Shown here: positions 33,403 to 45,140 of the stretch, in pieces
Numbering within the stretch: position 1 is the stretch's first letter
Layout: each line of letters begins with the position of its first letter
Notes under the pieces: model-generated
Seen by the model: only the letters and a program-made list of their open reading frames with translations
What the model was told of the DNA's origin: nothing
The model's database searches: none
Translations under genes and position numbers: made by a program
From: Lojkania enalia
Taxonomy: Eukaryota; Ascomycota; Dothideomycetes; Pleosporales
Reading direction: 5' to 3'
DNA: 57,997 nucleotides
Assembly (NCBI GenBank): GCA_010094045.1
Contig: ML986694.1
Span: 53,926 to 111,922 of the forward strand

Positions 33403-35247
33403 ATATATTCTACTATTAAAGCGGCCAAACTATTAAAATAGCCACTTTTTCTTAGCGCAACGACTATTTACGAAAAGTTAATTTACTTAATACTAATAAA
33501 AAATCCTATATATAATATACTTTCATCTAATTTAGAATTTTCCCTACTATCCTTTTAGTACGTACGAGCGTTATATCTAGTCTTACTATAGTTACTATAA
33601 TAGTATTAAGCTGGTTGAGCCCTTTTTTAAGTATTAGTACTATAAGTCTTCTTAAAGGGCTAAGAGTTTATAGATGCTTCAGTACTATATATAAATATCC
33701 CTCGCTATATAATACTATACTACTATATTAAATATACTTTCTTTTACGCGTTTTACGCTTAATTACTTCTTCTAATTACTTTTTAAGCTTAAAGTTGCGA
33801 GCTTAAAGAAGCGTATTCTAATATAGCATTAACTTAGCACCTTTTATAAGCTATAAGAATCCTTCTTATACTTCTTTTAGTAATCGTATAAAGGACTTTC
33901 GTACAAGTATTAATTGTAACCTAAATTTATATATATTACTTAGAGTTTTAGACTACTAAAAGTCTTCTTATAGAAGTAGTTCTAGTAGAGTACGTAGTTA
34001 TATATTAAGGGGATTTAATATAACCTATATATTTAGAGGAATAATTTCTATTACTTTAAAAGCCTTTTAATAGTTCTCGTACGTAAATATATTAAAAAAC
34101 GCGTTTTTAAAGGCTGGAAGAAAGCTTTTTTTATTAATATAGTAGACGCGTTAGTATACTAAATCTTATATATACTGCGAGTACTTTAACTTTAATAGTA
34201 AAAAGTAAACTATATTAAGAGGCTGAAGTATATATAATAAATAAGAAGGTATATAAAACGTTAGAATCTTTTATATAAGGTAGTAATTTTTAAATTTCTA
34301 GTTAAGGTAGCTTTTATAGCTGTCTAAAATAAGTAGCTTATATAATTCTACCTAATGTATCTTTATATACTTATTAAAGTGTTTTAGCTACTTAAAACTA
34401 AGTATATTATTTATCCAGCCGTTTTTAGAGACTAAAATTTTCTAATTATATAGTATACCTATTTCTTTATATTATATAGAGATATAGACGCGTCCTTTAT
34501 AGATAATAAATAGTAGGGTCGTATATACAGTAGTATAGATACTCTAAATAACTATAACCTACTTATAATCGTCTAACTATATAAGAGCAGGCTTTATATA
34601 ATATTCTAAACCTATAACAACTTTTATAATACTGATAATATTTATCTAAAAGCCTATCTTATTAAAGTTGTAGATATTATTATTATATATACTATATTTC
34701 ACAATTATATCCTATATAAGCTTAAACTACACGTTAATAACCTCTAAATTCTCTTATTTTATTCTTTAGTAATCCTTTACTTAATTAAAGGCTATTTTAA
34801 GCTCGTCTATATATACTATAAATTGTTTAGGCTAATTCTTTCCTATAGATATTCTACTATATACGCCTAATAGTTTATCTACTATATCTACTATCTTATA
34901 TAGCCGGGGCGTAAATCCTTGTAAATTAAGGTTAAGAATATATTATATAATTGTTTATTCTTCAGTTACTATAAGCTTCTAGTAATTTAGTTATATATAA
35001 GAGCGAAACGCGATTCTATAAAGTCGAGTAGAGAGTTATTAATATTGTACGTTAAAAGTTATAGTAGTACGTCGCACGCTCTTAAACTGGCCTAATTTAT
35101 ACGCTTATAAGATAAGCTCAATTCTATCTTCTTATTAAATTAATAGAAGGTTGTATTGTAGATTTAATATAGTTCGTATATAGTATTTATAATACTAAGA
35201 AAAAGTAGCCGCTTCGATAGTTTGGCCGCTTCGATAGTAGAATATAT
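33403..35247 (-). mobile_element. P1 complete pogo/Fot1-like transposon (1845 bp)
   Basis: Both TIRs are visible: atatattctactattaaagc on the left and ttcgatagtagaatatat on the right, each containing two gccgctt/aagcggc units plus a cactttttcttagc subterminal box. TA flanks at 33401-33402 and 35248-35249, in the middle of the B RT frame, which is continuous once P1 is removed. The transposase reads on the minus strand: first DDE block YNFNKIGF at about 34645-34670 (Asp lost), second block LILDSYKS at about 34310-34345 (Asp kept), zinc knuckle at about 33565-33610. Dead. Confidence 0.94.
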
Positions 35248-35249
35248 TA

Positions 35250-36050
35250 TATAGTATAGAATTTATATTTTCTTATCTTAAGGTATAATTTTACTACTTA
35301 TAATATATATAATATCTATTTAATATATTTTCTATTTTTTTACTTTATTTTTAAATATATAATAATATTATCTAAATATACTATATAAAATTATTTAAAG
35401 TATAGTCTTAGTATCTTATTAATTTATTTTTAAAAAATAGCTAGTATATTAGTAAGTCTAAACGGTATAACTAGATATTTAAAAAGTCTCTTTTTTATTC
35501 TAAATACTAGTTTCTACTTATATCCTTTTTTAATATAGATCTAATAGTATATATTTTAGATATCTAGTTTTATAAAGATAGTAGCTTCTCTTAGTTAGTT
35601 TCTTAAGTTGTAGAAAAGTAGTAAGAAGTATTAGTCTTTAATTATAATATTATTAAAGGTATAATAGTTAATATATATTTATAAATCTATTATTCCTTTC
35701 TTATCTATAAAGAGTATAAGGTATATTACTAGTAAGTTTAATTCTTAGATTATTCATTTCTTTAAGTACTTATCTATATATTATTTTAGAGTCTCTACTT
35801 TCCTTAGTATTAGACTGTATATTAGTCTACATCTAGGTTTTTTTTCTAGTTATAACTTAATTTTATAGTTATATTCTCCATATTTAGGTAGATATTATAG
35901 TAGTTTTTAAAGTTGTTCTATTAAATATTAATACTCCTTAGATATAGTATATAATATATTTTCTATTAAGAATAATTCTTTTACTACTTTATTTACTATA
36001 ATAGCAAGTTGTTTCTTAACTAGCTAGCCCGAGTTTTTAAGGATAATTTG
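35250..36050 (-). pseudogene. Family B reverse transcriptase palm and fingers, minus-strand B element
   Basis: The minus strand gives the RT catalytic box as a degraded YSIFRQYYYI-type segment at about 35350-35385 (normally YLDDIL), preceded by an NQQDTKTILQ-type stretch and followed by a KKQKIYQIDIIYIISSK-type segment. RIP is severe here, so identification rests on collinearity with the thumb at 33080-33402 on the other side of P1. Confidence 0.75.
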
Positions 36051-38540
36051 TCTGGTTTACTAGTTTATCTAAGAGTTTTCCTTCCTTAGCTATAGAATTC
36101 CTAGAATAATATTATAGTCGGTAATTTCTATAATTTAAAATATCTACCCTTATTAGATTATTTCTAGAATTTTAAACTCTCCTAGTTTTATAGTATATAT
36201 AACTTTCTTCTAGAAGTCTTTTCCCTTTATAGTTTAGATTATATAGAGTTGTTCCAGTTATACTATAAGTATTTCTTTCCTAGCAACGTAGTTACTAGCT
36301 ATAAAGTTCTTTATTACTCTACTATTAATAAGTATATACGCTTTATAACCGTAGTATTATCCTATTATTATAAGATAATATTCTCCTATAGTTCTATATA
36401 GTTAAGTTACTTTAGGCTAATAGACTATTACTTTTTTTATAAATATATATTTTAGGTATTTTCGTTCTAAATATTTATATTATAGTTTTCCTCTAATATA
36501 TACTTTAGGTAGTAGAGTTTTAAATTTAAACATTATATAGTTTTAGGTTAGTTTAATAACTTCCTATTCTATTATAGCTTTTTATTTTATAGAGTTTCTA
36601 AGTATCTTATCTTTATTTAGTTGTTTTAGCTATATACCTATATTTTCTTTTCTTTTTTAATAAGCTTTATATTATTGTTTAATATATATTATCTATACTA
36701 TCTTAAAATATACTAGGTAGTATTAATTTATATAGGGGTTATTATCTTCTCTAACCTAGTAGTTCTATTCTTACTTATATCGTAATACCTTTAGTACCTA
36801 ATGTTTTACTAGTACACTACTTTATAAAAAGGCTACTACTTTTCGTACTATATATATAGTCTTATTCTAATCTATTATATTAAGATATTATTCTACTACT
36901 ATTATCGTTTCTATCTATTTTTGGAAATATAAGAAGCGAATTTTTCTAGGGTAGGTGTTTTACTATTCTTCGTAAATATTGATAATATTTTATTCTAGTC
37001 TATTCTTATCGTAGAATTTTATAGGTAGTTCTTCTTATAGAGTAGTTATAGGAGCTGGAGTTCCCTATTTATACTTAATTATTCCTTATTAGTATATAGA
37101 ATATACTCTAGATACTAGTTTAAGTATTAGTATTCTAATAGTAGCTTCTTCTATTTATAATAGAGTATTTATTTCTTTATTCTTATCTAATTCTTTTTAA
37201 ACTTCTTCTAGCTATCTTTTTATATGTTCCTATATTACTATAAGTTATATTTTCTTCTAAGGCTAATATCCTATAGTTTTTTTAAGTTATTAGTATATTT
37301 AATACTCGTCTTTATTATAGAAGGACTAATATAGGGTTCTATATTCTATAGTTACGACTAGTTTTTTCTTACTTACTTCCTGCGGTTTATCTTCTATAAG
37401 CTGGTTTTTCTTTTCTTTCTTTTTACTTTAATATTTTTTTTACTATATATCCTAGTTTCTAATAATTATAGTATTTAATATCTTTCTTCTAAGTCTTTTT
37501 TTCTTAAGTCGCCTATAATTTAGGCTTCTTTTCTCTAGTAGCGCTTAGATCTATAAGTCCGCCTACGTTAGTAGCTTTTACTAAAAAATATGCTTTTTAA
37601 TAGTATACTTATCTTTCTTTATTTTTAAACTAGTATAGTTCGTTGTTAATTTATTTTACTAGTTAGAAGTATAATATTAGATCTTAGGGTTACTCTATAT
37701 ATATTATTACCCTTCTTATTTCTATTTTTAATCCTTTATAGAACTTTACTATTATACTATAATTATTCTATATAACTTTATTTATGAGATATTAAAAGCT
37801 TAATATATATAAGGTAATAGATCCTAACTAAACTAGGTTATAGAATCTATTTTCTACTACTTATACTTTATTAATATCTCCGAATACTAGTTTAAATTTC
37901 TATTAGAAGTATACTAGACTTGTAAATATTACCTTAGTTTTACTCTTTTAATATTCTTCTATATAGTTCTTAAAATCTATTAGGAAGGACTAAAACTAGT
38001 TAAAAGGCTTACTTATTAGGTATACTTCTATAAATAGTACTTTCTTATTCTTATACTAAATAATATCTAGGTTAGCGTTAATATAAATCTTTACTACTAC
38101 TAGAAATCCTTTAAATTTAGACCTAGTTCTATTAAACTTATTAAATAGTATTTATTTAATTCATCGCTAGTAATATATTATTAGTAGTACTCTTTTAACC
38201 TATTTAAGTTTCTATATAATTTCCGTAAATTCTATTCCTTATTTACTATTAACTATTTCTTATATTTCTTTAAAATTTTTAAGAAAACTATCTTAAGCTT
38301 CTTTTAGGCTTTTTATCTATTTATCTACTAGAACTAGTTAGTTCTATTATTATACTAACTCGTTCTATATTCTTATAAATATAGTTATTATACCTACCTT
38401 TAAAGAGGTAGCTTTACTAGCTAATCCTAATATTCTGCTTACGTGAGTTTCCTATATTACTTACTAAAAGTATCTCTTTCCTTATAACTAGAGTAGTTTA
38501 ACTAGTTTTACTTCTTCTAACCTTATAAGAGTAGTTAAAG
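36051..38540 (-). pseudogene. Family B protease and gag, minus-strand B element
   Basis: This is the 5' coding half of element B on the minus strand. A CCHC zinc-knuckle-like stretch (KYYNYQKLGYIVK, Cys mostly changed to Tyr) lies at about 37425-37475, so sequence to its right is gag (about 37480-38450) and sequence to its left is gag C-terminus and protease. No catalytic Asp motif could be placed safely. Stop codons are dense. It is bounded on the right by the 5' LTR at 38541. Confidence 0.65.
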
Positions 38541-38884
38541 TATAATAGCCTCTAATTAGCTAGCTGTAGGGTAGAGTAATAACTAAGAGTAATCACGTAC
38601 TATAAAAGAATTATTCTTATAAGCTTATAATAGAAGTATATAAGTAGAGTATATAAAAGATATTTAAGTTAACTATAAAGAGCTATAAAGGTTAGAATTA
38701 TAAGGTTATTAAATATAATTTAGTCTCTCTACTATTCTTCTTACTTAGTTACTAACCTGCAACTAAGCGGCCTTAGTAGCTTAATCTTAACTAAGTTGCT
38801 AAGCCGTTTATATAACTAGCTCTACTCGCTTATCTATATAGAATCCTATACTTTAATAGGTTCTAGCGCGAGGGTATTTATAAT
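38541..38884 (-). repeat. LTR-B, 5' LTR of minus-strand B element (344 bp)
   Basis: The reverse complement of this block matches 7741-7964 joined to 39868-39987. It ends gggtatttataata at 38884, the RIP form of the reverse complement of TGTTATAAATACCC. The following ttaat (38885-38889) is the presumed target duplication in P7; its partner is lost. Confidence 0.92.
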
Positions 38885-39865
38885 ATTAATACTCGTATAA
38901 AACCGCGTTGGGTAGAAGTATATTAGCTACTAATTTTAGATAGTTATAAGAGCTATCTTAACTAGAATTTTAAGAACTACTACTTTAAGAATAAAATTCT
39001 TATCCTCTATATACTAGTCTATTTATTATATATCTTCTAGCTACTTAATATAGTTTACTTTAGGCCTTTAAAGTAGAAGTACTCTTAATATATATAAGAC
39101 TTAGTATACTAGCACGTTTTCTATATTAATAAGAAAGGCTTTTTACTAGCTTTTAGGGACGTATTTTTTAATATATTTATATATAATAACTATTAAAAAG
39201 CCTTTAAAATATTAGATCTAATCCCTTTAAATATATAGGTAGTATTTAAATACCTTAAAATACGATTATATACCCTATTAGAACTCTCTATACTATAAAT
39301 ACTATAAATATTAAAGACTCTAAATAATACGCTTAAATTTTTATCTTAATTAAAACTTATATAAGATTCTTTTAGCTTATTATTTATAATAACTTAGAGC
39401 GGGTTTATATAGCTTATTAAAGGAGCTAAATTAATATTATACTAGAATACGCTTATAAACTCTTAGATTACTAAGCTTAAAGAGTAAGTAGAGATGTTAG
39501 TTAAGCGAAAATCGTGTAAGGGAAAGCGGATATAATAGAGTAGGACGATAAAATATAGTAAGAGATTAACGTAAATAGCTACTAAAGCCTTTAGAGTACT
39601 CTAGAGCTTAAAAAGAACTTATTATATAGATAGTTAAGAGAAGGTTTAACTAGGTATATAATAATATAAGAACTATAGTAGAACTAAGTATAATATACGA
39701 ATGTATTAAGTAGATAAATCTATTTCTCTTAAATCGAATATAAGTACTTAGAATATTTATTTAGATAATTCTAATAATAGTTTAACTAGTTAAAGTTAGT
39801 AGGTTTAGAATGCTAAGAAATTTTGGCTTACTTAATAGGGTAGCTTACTCGATAGTACTTTACGT
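38885..39865 (+). mobile_element. P7, right segment (DDE second block to right TIR)
   Basis: It resumes the P7 transposase: second DDE block LILDSYKSYLN at about 38930-38965 (Asp kept), then the rest of the DDE domain, a charged C-terminus and a degraded zinc knuckle at about 39660-39705. The right TIR gatagtactttacgt ends at 39865; TA follows at 39866-39867. By comparison with P5, about 110 bp of P7 are missing between 8724 and 38885, and the aligned part here is about 15 bp shorter. Confidence 0.9.
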
Positions 39866-39867
39866 TA

Positions 39868-39987
39868 TCTCTTATATATACTACTTATATACTTCTATTA
39901 TAAACCTATAAGAATAATTCTTCCATAGTATGTAATTACTTTTAGTTATTACCCTATCCTATACTTAGCTAATTAGAGGCCGTTATA
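39868..39987 (+). repeat. LTR-B, 3' LTR, right part
   Basis: It continues the LTR interrupted at 7964 and ends ggccgttata (RIP form of ...GTTACA). Together with 7741-7964 it makes 344 bp. Confidence 0.92.
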
Positions 39988-39992
39988 AGTTA

Positions 39993-40952
39993 ATATCTAA
40001 TATAATATCTAGTATAATATCGACTATAATATTATACGTTAATATCTAATATAGTTTAGTAGACTAGTTAAAATTTCTATTATATATACCCCCAGCTTTA
40101 ATTATAAAGGAGAAGCTATATTAAAAAAAATAATGGTAGATATTATACTAAAAAAGGTAAATTATATAGAATAATTAATAGTAGAATTAAACACGCTTAT
40201 AAAAATATTAATTTAATATAATATAGAACAAGTTATAATTAATTTAGATTACCCTCTAAAATTTTTATTAGTAATCGATTCATTTAGCTAATAGAAATTC
40301 CTAAAATTTAATTCTAGCTAAAATATCTTCTATTTTTAGTTATTTAATAAACTTTTAATATTAATATAGCTGTAGAACCTTTATAAAACTATTAGCTAAT
40401 ATTATAATACCTCTATACCTATACTACTCTTACTATAATATCTAAACCAACTACTAGTAATAGTTATTAGCTGCTAGCTAGAATATAACCGACTTATTAT
40501 AACTATAATAGAGAAAGGTTTTACTAACCTAGCTAGTTTATATAGTAGTATAGACCTAACTTCTATAAAAACCTATATAATATAAATATTTCTATTCTTT
40601 ATATAACATTTTAATATTTATATATAGTATATAGTAATAGAGTTAACTGCTTAAAGTATAATTAACTAACTATATATAAGCGTCTATAATATTATATTAT
40701 ATTATCTACTATTATATACTATAGATAAGAATACGCTTATTAGTATACTTAAAGAAATCTAAGGTAAACTAGACTCTTTATAGTAGAAGAATAAAATACT
40801 AGTAGAAGCTTTAGTTATCTAAAAGAACTATTATAAGTTAAACTTTAAAGTAATATAAAGAGAATTTAGTAGTTATTAAATAGCTATTCTTCTACTAGCT
40901 ACTCGTATATTAATAGTAATAGAACTATTATCTACTCTTAGTCTAACTCAAC
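39993..40952 (+). pseudogene. Unrecognised RIP-mutated reading frame, interrupted by A copy 3
   Basis: From about 40113 to 40952 one + strand frame (about 280 codons) has only TAA/TAG stops and decodes well with stops as Gln. An ATG survives at 40133-40135. The product would be helix-rich, with segments such as LIVELNTLIKIL, LITTIIEKGFTNLASLYSS-like and LISILKEIQGKLDSLQQKN. I do not recognise a family. It lies outside element B (after its LTR) and is cut by LTR-A at 40953, so the rest would lie right of the window. It may be a host gene remnant, a duplicated-gene relic or part of an unidentified transposon. Confidence 0.4.
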
Positions 40953-41494
40953 TATTATAAATATAGAATACTAAGAGGTACCGCTTCTATAGCTAGGACT
41001 CGATCTAATATTAGCTACTATAAGAGTTAACTTAGATAAGAACTAATAAAGTAATAATAGGTAGATATATATTATAGACTAACTATTAGATAGTAAGTAG
41101 TAGAACTACTAGAACTAGAGAGATAATTAGTTAGATAATAAGATATAGTACAACTTATATACGTAATAATAGTAGAAGTATTAGAACTAGTAAAATAGAT
41201 CTAATAGATCTAATAGATTTAATAAGCTAGACTTAGTAGTTTTAAACCTCTCTATATAAATTAATAGATTTCTTTTATAGATTAAATCCTATATAGTTAT
41301 TCTTATAAAATTATTTTATTACTATATTAGACTTCTAAGAATATATTTATTATATTTAAAGAACTGGGCGATTCTAATATTCTCCCTTTATTAAAGCTAC
41401 TACCTCTAATAAACCTAATATAAATAAGGCCCCGGTATATATATAACTATAGTAGTAGTTATTATATATACTAGTAGTATATGGATTAATAATA
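40953..41494 (+). repeat. LTR-A, 5' LTR of A copy 3 (542 bp)
   Basis: It begins tattataaatatagaatac and matches the other three LTR-A copies. The preceding tcaac (40948-40952) is the presumed left target duplication; the right end lies beyond the window. Confidence 0.92.
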
Positions 41495-43116
41495 TAATAA
41501 CTACCTAATATTTAAAAAAATAGAAATTATCTAAAGATATCTACTATATTATAAAGTTAAATTATAATAATCTAAAGGTTATAAACCCTAGAAAAAACTA
41601 TAGTATAGAAAGTATAGGAATAGAAGACTTATATTATATAGATATAATATAAGCTAGCTATAGCTAAAGCTGACTTAGCTAAGGTTAAATAATAAGTATA
41701 AGCTAAGATAGCCTTACTAAGAAAGTTTAATAGTAAGAAAGAATATATTAACTCTTTTCTTACGTTAATAGAGTTATACTTTAGATTTAATAGTATAACC
41801 TTCTTTCTAAATAAGAATAAGATCTTAGCTATAATAATAAATATAGAAGAAACGCTGCTAGTATAAGCCGAGCTATTTATAGGACTAGCTAGAGAATAGA
41901 GGTAATAAGAAGAAGACTAGAGAATTTATAGACGAACTCTTTAAGAGTTAGAAAGGATTTAAGAATAAGGTCTAAAGCGTCTTTAGAGAAATAGATATAA
42001 AATAGAAAGTATAAAGGAAACTACAAAGACTTATCTAAATTAAGAGAGTAATAGATTATACTATAGAATTTTAAAGACTTAACGCTAGACTAAAATAGAA
42101 TAATAGTACTTTAATAGGAATCTTCTATAAAGGACTAAGAGATAAGGTTAAAAACGATCTAGCTAGAAAAGAAAAGTTAATAGAATTATTAAATATAATC
42201 GAATTAGTAGTTAGAATTAATAACTATTAATATAAGTAAGAAATAGAGAAATAATCTTAGCTGCAGATATTCGTGCTAACTAAGAAAGAAAGTAAGATAG
42301 CGCTATAAGATAATAATCTAATAATTCTTAGAAAAGTTAAAAAGGATAAGAGAAAGAACTACTAATAATTAAGAATAAGTAATTTTAAGAAAGAAAGGCT
42401 TAAAAAAGAGTATATTTTCTATATAGATAAAAAGAGTATTATATAAAAGAATATTTAGGTAAGAAGAAGAAAACCCGTATAATAATAGTATAGCTAACTA
42501 ATAGATGCTAATAACTAATACGGTACTAGATATATTATATAGATAATAGATACTAGATATATTATTCTATAAAAGAAGGAAGTAATTATTAGTTATAGTT
42601 AAAGAGAATAGTAGTAGTAACTAAATATATAGAATATTTACTAGATATACTATAACTTAATAGCGTATTAATCCTTAAAAAGATAAAGTAAAAGAAATAC
42701 TAAATTTATAATAAAATTTACTAAATAAAATTATACTTTTAGAAATATTAGAATATACTATTTAAGAAATTAATATACTAAAATACCTAAGATATACTAG
42801 AAACTATAGTAAAGTTAGTAGAAAAGATTACTAAAGAAGAAATATTTAAGTATATATAGAAAATATACTAAAGTTACTCTATAAAAAACGTAAAAGATAA
42901 AAAAGAGAAATATATATTACTTTATAAGAAAGCTGTAAAAAAGATTAAACAAGCTATTACTAGAATAATTATTTAATATATAAGAATATTAAAATAAAAC
43001 TAGAAGTATATCTAAGATTAGATATATAATTATTATCTAGAATTTAACTATTTTAGGATAAGATAGAAGATTATATAGAAAATAAGTACTATTAAATTTA
43101 TAGAAATCTACTTTAC
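41495..43116 (+). pseudogene. Family A gag, A copy 3 (5' part)
   Basis: It is collinear with 23465-25095 of A copy 2 and more heavily mutated. The Retrotrans_gag-type region lies at about 41860-42235 (RIFYKGLRDKVK-like segment near 42120) and the degraded zinc knuckle at about 42410-42460. Element E is inserted after tttac at 43112-43116. Confidence 0.85.
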
Positions 43117-43419
43117 TATTATAAACGCTTACGCGCAGTTGGTTAATCGTACTTTAGGCAGTTAACTCTATTACTACGTACTACGTATAAATATTAAGAT
43201 GTTGCGTAAAGAATAGAAATATCTATATTATACAGGTTTTTATAGGGGCTAGGTCTATACTACTATACGGCCTAGCCGGGTTAGTAAAACCTTCCTCTAT
43301 TATAGTTAAGACAAGTCGGTTATATTCTAGCTAGCAGCTAATAGCTGTTACTAGCAGCTGGTTCGGGTATTATAGTAAGAGTAGTATAGGTGCAGAGGTA
43401 TCGCGGTATTACCATAATA
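43117..43419 (-). repeat. LTR-E, 3' LTR (303 bp)
   Basis: On the plus strand it runs tattataaacgcttacg...ggtattaccataata, RIP form of an inverted TGTTA...TAACA LTR. It is full-length similar to 48939-49241. Confidence 0.93.
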
Positions 43420-43494
43420 GTACCCCTCTTTTAGTTATAAGCTCCTACGAGTTAGGTCTTTATATTATATTTAGGTTATTTATAATTAAGTAGT
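43420..43494 (-). other. Polypurine tract and 3' leader of element E
   Basis: The minus strand carries aaaagaggggtac directly before the 3' LTR. The rest shows no coding signal. Confidence 0.65.
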
Positions 43495-43830
43495 AGTTAT
43501 TAATACTAGCGTTAGTTAAGGTTATAGGTATATTAGCGCGATTAGTTATTATTATATAGTAGTACTATACTAGGGATTAGGTTAGGTTATAGGTATATCA
43601 GCACGACTAGTAGTTAATAGTAGTACTATATTAGGGATTAGGTCGGTTTAGTTCTTATAGTAGTACTATACTAGGAATTAGGTTAGGTCGTAGGTATATT
43701 AGCGCGACTGGTTGTTATTATATAGTAGTATTATACTAGGGATCGGGTCGGTTCGGTTTATATAGTAGTACTATACTAGAGATTAGTAGTAGTATTATTA
43801 CTAGTATTATATTAGTATAGTATTGTTGCA
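43495..43830 (-). repeat. Tandem repeat array in the 3' region of element E
   Basis: Five copies of a core like atagtagtactatactaggg occur at about 43557, 43619, 43657, 43722 and 43762, with interspersed tattagcgcga and ggttaggt motifs. It is the reverse complement of the array in element D, and the adjoining gcaggcgtttaagaatatac-type sequence is shared as well. Confidence 0.88.
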
Positions 43831-43899
43831 GGCGTTTAAGAATATACTTAGATTAAATTCTAGCGTCTAATTAAGAATCTAGACGTAATATCGTATTTA

Positions 43900-45140
43900 G
43901 ATCTTATTTATTCGGGTTTCTAGTGTAGTAATCTTCTACGGCAGTTGTCTCAGCAAAGTTACTAGCCGGGTACTATTCTAGGTCGTAATAGCTAGTCTAC
44001 TTAACTAGGTATTCGTGCCGGCGTCTCTATTAGTTATAGTAGAGGTCTTCTATTCGCTCGACGAGGTATTCTAGTTCTCTATTAATCTCGATAGGTTTAG
44101 GGTTGTGTACTTATTAACTAGGCAAGTAGTTAGACAACTTAAGTACTAGCTATAATAGCGATATATAGAATATAGGATATATTTTAGCCGATTTAGGTAG
44201 CTTTAGTCTATAAGCGTGCGAGGATACCTTTATAATAACCTTATAGGGGCCTATATTCTTCTAGTTAAGTTTTTTCAACAGTTTTCGTGTACGTATATTC
44301 CTAGTATCTAGCTAGACTAGATTACCAACCTAGTAGTTAGGGGCTAGTATATACTTGCGGTTAGCGTACTCTTATTAGAGTGCTTATACCTAGGTAAGTT
44401 CTTCTCTAATATACTTTATAATATCCTTTATCTTATTAACTAGTCTATTAGCTTTCTAGACTATTAGAGACTGTTTTAGTAGTTAATAGATCCCTATAGG
44501 CGGTTTAAAGCCTATTTGAGGGTGCTAGCTAAAATAGGCTAGAAACGGGGAGACTTTTATTAATTTAAATACTGTATTGTTTACTTTAAACTATACTATT
44601 AGCAGCTATTTAACCTAATTATCTTATTCGTAGCTAGTATAAGCTTAGAGAACTTGTTCTATTACTGTGTTAGTGTTCTCTATCTAGTTATTAGTCTCTA
44701 AATAGAAGCTGGTTAATATATACGTATTAATTTATAGCTGTCTATAGAGCTCTTAGTAGAAGGTAGAGATAAACTATATCCTACAGTCGGACGTAATAGT
44801 GCGTAGCAGTCTATAGTAAACCTATATATAGCGACGGAACAGTCGGACGACGTTAGAAACTTCGATTCTTACGCATAGTATTAGGTGTCTATACTTGCTA
44901 AGCCTATTAACTACTACTATAATATTCGTACAACCTTCTAATTCTGGTAGATTAGTTATAAAGTCTATAGAGATGTCTTAAAACCTTCGTTTAAGTATAG
45001 GCAACGGTTTTAGTAATCTATAGTACTTCTCTCTAGAAGCCTTACTTCTTTAGTATATATAATAACAGCCTATATATTATCGTACCGAGTCGAATATCTT
45101 TAACTAATAGTACTTATACTAGAGTAGTTCTAAGATCTTT
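43900..45140 (-). pseudogene. Element E integrase and chromodomain
   Basis: The minus strand reads, from right to left: zinc-binding region (about 45020-45130), catalytic core with DISIDFITNLPELEG and VVVNRLSKYRH (about 44870-44990; D1 changed to Asn), the INT C-terminal region with RLKLPKSAKI and PVFYISLL (about 44150-44210), and a chromodomain with RRRHEYLVK and a terminal FAETTAVEDYYTRNP (about 43925-44080). These are the normal parts of a chromovirus integrase. TAA/TAG codons break the frame. Confidence 0.9.
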
